Below, in pieces: positions 53,957 to 57,279 of a DNA stretch of 57,279 nt. Below the pieces are notes generated by a model that saw only the letters and a program-made list of their open reading frames with translations, had not been told where the DNA came from and ran no database searches. Source of the stretch: UBA1672 sp964351365. GTDB taxonomy: Bacteria > Pseudomonadota > Alphaproteobacteria > Micavibrionales > Micavibrionaceae. The stretch covers positions 1 to 57,279 of the forward strand of contig CAYGNP010000017.1 of the NCBI GenBank assembly GCA_964351365.1. Reading direction: 5' to 3'. Numbering within the stretch: the stretch's first letter is position 1; the number at the start of each line of letters is the position of its first letter. A program made the position numbers and the translations under genes.

Positions 53957-55111
53957 TTAGCCTTCAAATTGCGGGGAGACGGGCATGCCCGGGAAAACAC
54001 GCAAGAGCCCTTCGGTGATGACCACATCGCCGGGTTTTAGGCCATTGTTGATAATGCGTTTGCCTTCAATGCTTTCACCGACTTTGACCTCGCGGTAGGT
54101 GACAATGTTGTTTTCGCCCAAGATGTAAACAAATTTACGATCCTGATTTGTACCGATGGCGCGTTCGGTGATGAGAATATTTTCTGTCATCTTCGAGCTG
54201 CCCATTTGAATGCGGGCAAACATCCCGGGCAGGAGGGCGCCGTCTTCGTTGGCAAATAATGCGCGGGCACGGATTGTGCCGGATGCGGGGTCGATGCGGT
54301 TGTCAAAACTTTGGATAAAGCCTTCATAGAGGTGATCATCATTGCCGACGCTCATGCGCACGGGGATTGATTTTTCTGCGGAGTTGTCTTTTGCGTGCAA
54401 GCGCACATGTTCAAGATAGGTTTGTTCATCGACTTCGAAGTCGGCGTACATGCCCTCGCTTGAGATGACGGAGGTCAGGACAGGTGCATTTGGGCCAGAT
54501 TCAACGAGGTTTCCGATGGTTATTTCTGCGCGGCTGGCGCGACCGGCGAAGGGGGCCTTAATGTAAGCGTAATCGAGATTGATTTGGGCATCGATTAATT
54601 CGGCTTTAGCACCGTCGACGCTGGCCTTTGCGATTTTTGCCGCGTTTGCGCGCTCGTCAAATACGCGCTCTGATATGGCCTTGGTTTTGATGAGGCCTTG
54701 CGCGCGCTTAAATTCCTTTTCGGCCAGAGCGTACTGGTTTTCCGCGGCGGCGAGCAGGGCCTTTGCCTTTTCAACATCGGCTTCGTAAGGGCGGGGGTCG
54801 ATGACATAAAGTATATCGTCTTTTTCGACTTGCTGGCCGTCTTTGAAGCGTATATCAACGATATTACCGCTGACTTGGGGGCGGAGTTCGGCGTAATCAA
54901 CGGCGGCGACGCGGCCGGAGAAATCTTTCCATATTTGTACCTGCTCCATCGCGACTTTTGTAACTTGAACCGGCATGGCTTGCTGCTCACCTTGTCCTTC
55001 GGGAGCAGGTTCATTGGCCTGTGCCTGATAACTGTATTTATAAAAACCTGCGGCGCTTAGCCCCAGTGCCAGGATTATGGCTGTTGTTGTCATAAATTTC
55101 TTGTTTTTCAT
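53957..55111 (-). CDS. RND efflux periplasmic adaptor (AcrA/MexA family)
   Basis: 384 residues. An N-terminal hydrophobic segment (TTTAIILALGLSAAGFYKYSY) acts as anchor or signal; no lipobox is seen. Then a lipoyl half (RPQVSGNIVDIRFKDGQQVEKDD), a coiled-coil hairpin (about 105-165), the second lipoyl half (YIKAPFAGRASRAEITIGNLV) and a beta barrel. It joins the HAE1 pump to the NodT-type channel encoded downstream. Second gene of the operon after tetR. Confidence 0.94.
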   Translation of the reverse strand: MKNKKFMTTTAIILALGLSAAGFYKYSYQAQANEPAPEGQGEQQAMPVQVTKVAMEQVQIWKDFSGRVAAVDYAELRPQVSGNIVDIRFKDGQQVEKDDILYVIDPRPYEADVEKAKALLAAAENQYALAEKEFKRAQGLIKTKAISERVFDERANAAKIAKASVDGAKAELIDAQINLDYAYIKAPFAGRASRAEITIGNLVESGPNAPVLTSVISSEGMYADFEVDEQTYLEHVRLHAKDNSAEKSIPVRMSVGNDDHLYEGFIQSFDNRIDPASGTIRARALFANEDGALLPGMFARIQMGSSKMTENILITERAIGTNQDRKFVYILGENNIVTYREVKVGESIEGKRIINNGLKPGDVVITEGLLRVFPGMPVSPQFEG

Positions 55112-55159
55112 TCTCGTTTCCCTGTTCCTTTATTTTTGTTTTTGACTGTCTGGTCTATT

Positions 55160-55783
55160 TTATATGGTTTCCATTTTTGTTATGTCTTTCTTTGCGCCAA
55201 TCATACGGAAAAGGCCAGTCTTTAAATCACGCTGCAGGGGCTCGAGTGAGTTCTGGATGCGTGCCATCATGACCTGACCCATAATAAAAGTATAAATTTT
55301 GTTGGCTTTTGCTTTGATATCCGTATCTTTGGCGAGCAGCCCTTCTGCGACAAGCTCGCGCAATGCGTTTTCATTATAGCGTTCATAGCGGCGCATGATT
55401 TCATCAACTTTTTCACGGATTGTTTCATCCTGTCCGGCCATTTCGCAGCCCAGAGCCGCAAAGGGACAGCCGCAAACATGGCCATATTCCTCTAAAGTTT
55501 GTTTTTGTTTTTCATAGACCATATCTGCCAGTTTTTCAAAGCGTTCAAGCGGGGTGATGGCGGGGGAGAATATTTCATCAAATATGGGTTTTGAGTTTTC
55601 GTAGTAATCTTCCATCGCGGCAATCGCGAGGTCAGCCTTGGATTTGAAGAAATGATAGAAGCTACCCTTCTTAACGTCCGCGGCCTTGCAAATGTCATCA
55701 ACACTCACCGAGCCGTAACTGCTCTTCCATATTAACGTGGCGGCGGTTTCAATTAGTTTTTCTTTTGTGCCTAATTTTGTCAT
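55160..55783 (-). CDS. TetR family regulator of the efflux operon
   Basis: 207 residues. N-terminal helix-turn-helix: SVSVDDICKAADVKKGSFYHFFKSKADL (core VKKGSFYHFFKSK). In the ligand domain three cysteines cluster at 104, 106 and 113 (VCGCPFAALGC). In E. coli NemR, cysteine 106 senses electrophiles, and NemR also controls an old yellow enzyme, so the same sensing is plausible here. First gene of the efflux operon, with a palindrome in its promoter. Confidence 0.9.
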   Translation of the reverse strand: MTKLGTKEKLIETAATLIWKSSYGSVSVDDICKAADVKKGSFYHFFKSKADLAIAAMEDYYENSKPIFDEIFSPAITPLERFEKLADMVYEKQKQTLEEYGHVCGCPFAALGCEMAGQDETIREKVDEIMRRYERYNENALRELVAEGLLAKDTDIKAKANKIYTFIMGQVMMARIQNSLEPLQRDLKTGLFRMIGAKKDITKMETI

Positions 55784-55789
55784 GTTTTG

Positions 55790-55818
55790 TTTTTAGCATG
55801 ACTTTACTGACTAGTCAA
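55790..55818 (-). promoter_or_regulatory. Promoter and operator of the tetR-RND operon
   Basis: Minus strand: TTGACT (55813-55818), 17-bp spacer, TAAAAA (55790-55795). The perfect palindrome TGACTAGTCA (55808-55817) overlaps the -35 box, a good site for autorepression. Confidence 0.7.
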
Positions 55819-55898
55819 CTTACTTTTTGTGCGATGCATATTTATTTGCATAGAGTTGGAGTTTTTGGGGCGCTTTGGATATTATTTTAGGGTGGTGG

Positions 55899-55943
55899 TG
55901 GTGGCTCTGCGGTGATTTGAACACCGGACCAAAGGATTATGAT
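55899..55943 (-). pseudogene. 3' fragment of an elongator tRNA-Met (CAT), probable attachment scar
   Basis: On the minus strand it reads from anticodon CAT (rc of 55939-55941) through ATCCTTTGGTC, a perfect T arm CGGTG-TTCAAAT-CACCG, acceptor strand CAGAGCC and ACCA. The 5' half (acceptor, D arm, 5' anticodon stem) is absent. This is what integrases leave at the far end of an element inserted in a tRNA gene; the intact gene would lie to the right, outside the window. Confidence 0.65.
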
Positions 55944-56020
55944 TTGGCCTTGGGTATCCGAAGTTAGAGTGGGTTGAGGCGTTAGATTATCCGGCTGACC
56001 AAGCCTCAGATTTTTACGCT

Positions 56021-57112
56021 TTGGCGTATGATTTAGGAGATGGTCAAACAGTGATTTCGTATCGCGGGACAGATAATTTACCTGTTGACTCACTGTTCGG
56101 TTATGGCGTTGCTGCGGGTGTTTCTGATGTCAATCAAGGTGCGCTTGCCTCTGGGTTCTATCGCACAGTTGCAGGAGAAATAGACCCACGCACAGCAAAT
56201 ATCTCTGTTACCGGTCATTCTTTGGGTGGGGGTCTGGCCGGATTGGTTGGGGCCGTGTATGGTAAGGAGGGTGCGTTGTTTGATAATATGCCGTTTGAAG
56301 CCGCAGCATTGTCTGTTCCAAGCCCGGCACAAACAACCATCAATCCGTCGTTCAAGCAGCTTGTGTATGGGGATGCTGATCCATGGGCTGTGACGATTTC
56401 TTCTGGGACTGATTCCAAACTTCAGGCTTATTCACTGGACGGAGAATTTTTAGCCTGGGCACGCCCGTTACAGCAAACACCGGATACGCAATTGTCAATC
56501 GGAACTGATGTGAATTTACCTGGTCTTGATTCCGGTATTGCAGGTGGCGGTTTGCACAGTCAATCGACACAAGTCATCCGCCTTTTTTTCCAGGAGCAGG
56601 ATGGTTCACCAACACCGGGGAGTTGGGGTTCAATTGCACCGCAATTCTGGCCTGTTTTATATGATCCAGGATTTGCGCAAAGCATTGGGATGGATGCAAT
56701 ACAGGGTATTTCAAATAGCAAGGGAGAGTATGATGGTATTTTACGGGCGCTGATCGCCTATTCCGCGATTGACGAGGGAACGCGGGTGTTTGGGGATACG
56801 GGGATCCGGGCGCTTTATGATGATGCGAATGAGCTTGGGGCGGCGCTGAGTGCTGCTGGTGCGGGCTCTTCCATAGAAGAGTATGCGGAGGAGATCTCGC
56901 AGGCATTTGTTCAATTCTCAGGCCAACTTGCTTTGTCAAAAATCAATCAAGGGGATAATGAGTTACTAGACGAGACGCAAGGCGTTCTTAGATACGACCC
57001 AGTAAATGGCAATCTTCTTGTGGTAGATTTCAGGGATGATCTTTGGGAAGCCATTAATAATGGCGTGTTGCCAGCCAATGACAATGTTCAAGAAAGAAAG
57101 CTGGTTGCATGA
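56021..57112 (+). CDS. Lipase-like alpha/beta hydrolase, 5' end missing or start unclear
   Basis: 363 codons from the first TTG, but the frame is open back to 55943 and reads protein-like there (LEWVEALDYPADQASDFYAL) with no start codon or ribosome binding site. The nucleophile elbow GHSLGGGLAG near residue 65 and the upstream TVISYRGTDN fit class 3 (Mbeg1-like) lipases. The rest, about 250 residues, has no recognised domain. The gene begins right at the tRNA-Met scar, so its true N-terminus was probably lost or changed at an element boundary. Its stop overlaps a short ORF. Confidence 0.7.
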   Translation: MAYDLGDGQTVISYRGTDNLPVDSLFGYGVAAGVSDVNQGALASGFYRTVAGEIDPRTANISVTGHSLGGGLAGLVGAVYGKEGALFDNMPFEAAALSVPSPAQTTINPSFKQLVYGDADPWAVTISSGTDSKLQAYSLDGEFLAWARPLQQTPDTQLSIGTDVNLPGLDSGIAGGGLHSQSTQVIRLFFQEQDGSPTPGSWGSIAPQFWPVLYDPGFAQSIGMDAIQGISNSKGEYDGILRALIAYSAIDEGTRVFGDTGIRALYDDANELGAALSAAGAGSSIEEYAEEISQAFVQFSGQLALSKINQGDNELLDETQGVLRYDPVNGNLLVVDFRDDLWEAINNGVLPANDNVQERKLVA

Positions 57113-57210
57113 AAATTCTTGCTGCGATCGCAGAGGTTGTGCTAGGAGTTAAAGCATCGGATCAGTGTGGGGGTCTTCATGGGCATAAAATGGAGCAATT
57201 TTGCCAATGA
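57109..57210 (+). CDS. Short ORF (33 aa) coupled to the lipase-like gene
   Basis: MKILAAIAEVVLGVKASDQC and on to a stop at 57210; its ATG overlaps the lipase-like stop (ATGA). A short hydrophobic start could be a signal or remnant. It may be the 5' end of a gene cut by the insertion sequence that follows 15 bases later. Confidence 0.35.
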   Translation: MKILAAIAEVVLGVKASDQCGGLHGHKMEQFCQ

Positions 57211-57225
57211 AGCATAATAAATCAA

Positions 57226-57279
57226 GGGGCTGTCCTAGATAACAGAAGAAAGTTATCGTGAGGACATGCGCAAAAGTAG
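57226..57279 (+). mobile_element. Left end of an insertion sequence (cut by window edge)
   Basis: GGGGCTGTCCTAGATAAC and on to AAAGTTAT is the likely terminal repeat (31 bases, four mismatches from 46396-46427). GAGG is followed by ATG at 57266 reading MRKS, a common start of IS3-family OrfA proteins. Family assignment from so little sequence is tentative. Confidence 0.5.

Overview
The window looks like chromosome of a moderate-GC alphaproteobacterium, with several mobile insertions. Pointers to that group are an initiator tRNA with an A29-U41 pair, a cyanide-insensitive type bd oxidase, a DUF3768 protein, an alphaproteobacterial-type MobC/relaxase pair and a DUF6441 phage cassette. I could not run a search, so genus is not assigned.

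Region 1 (1-5.1 kb) is housekeeping: the 3' part of an FMN-binding glutamate synthase family gene, then a convergent thiamine-thiazole operon (thiO, thiS, an O-methyltransferase, thiG, a ThiF-rhodanese fusion) under a TPP riboswitch. A palindromic repeat occurs three times here; two copies are read in frame as protein.

Region 2 (5.2-37.3 kb) is an integrative mobilizable element inserted at the 3' end of the initiator tRNA-Met gene. A large serine recombinase lies at the left end, and a 12-bp copy of the tRNA end lies at the right end. The recombinase tail is currently encoded by antisense tRNA; joining the two ends in a circle would give it a different 33-residue tail. The element carries a coupling protein broken by a 7-bp duplication, a relaxase and MobC, but no type IV channel genes, so it probably needs a helper. 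Its cargo is (a) a defence block: a reverse transcriptase flanked by structured non-coding RNA and hairpins, then a complete type II CBASS operon (patatin effector, CD-NTase, Cap2, Cap3), with a Fic protein behind an elaborate inverted repeat; and (b) a TetR-controlled block with small membrane proteins, a MAPEG protein, two SDR-type proteins, an ABC exporter, two isochorismatase-like proteins and a tripartite RND pump. Two near-identical TetR operators, one beside a truncated tetR copy, link the parts of block (b).

Region 3 (37.8-46.3 kb) has a DUF2157/DUF4401/GDYXXLXY membrane module, a five-gene remnant of a Mu-like phage head region, the cydAB-type quinol oxidase with a tiny upstream ORF, and a CBS-domain protein.

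Region 4 (46.4-57.3 kb) has an insertion-sequence end, a secreted RTX protein, and a chromosomal RND efflux operon (TetR, adaptor, old-yellow-enzyme reductase, HAE1 pump, NodT-type outer-membrane factor). It ends with a 3' tRNA-Met fragment (probable attachment scar), a lipase-like ORF without a proper start, and a second insertion-sequence end cut by the window edge.
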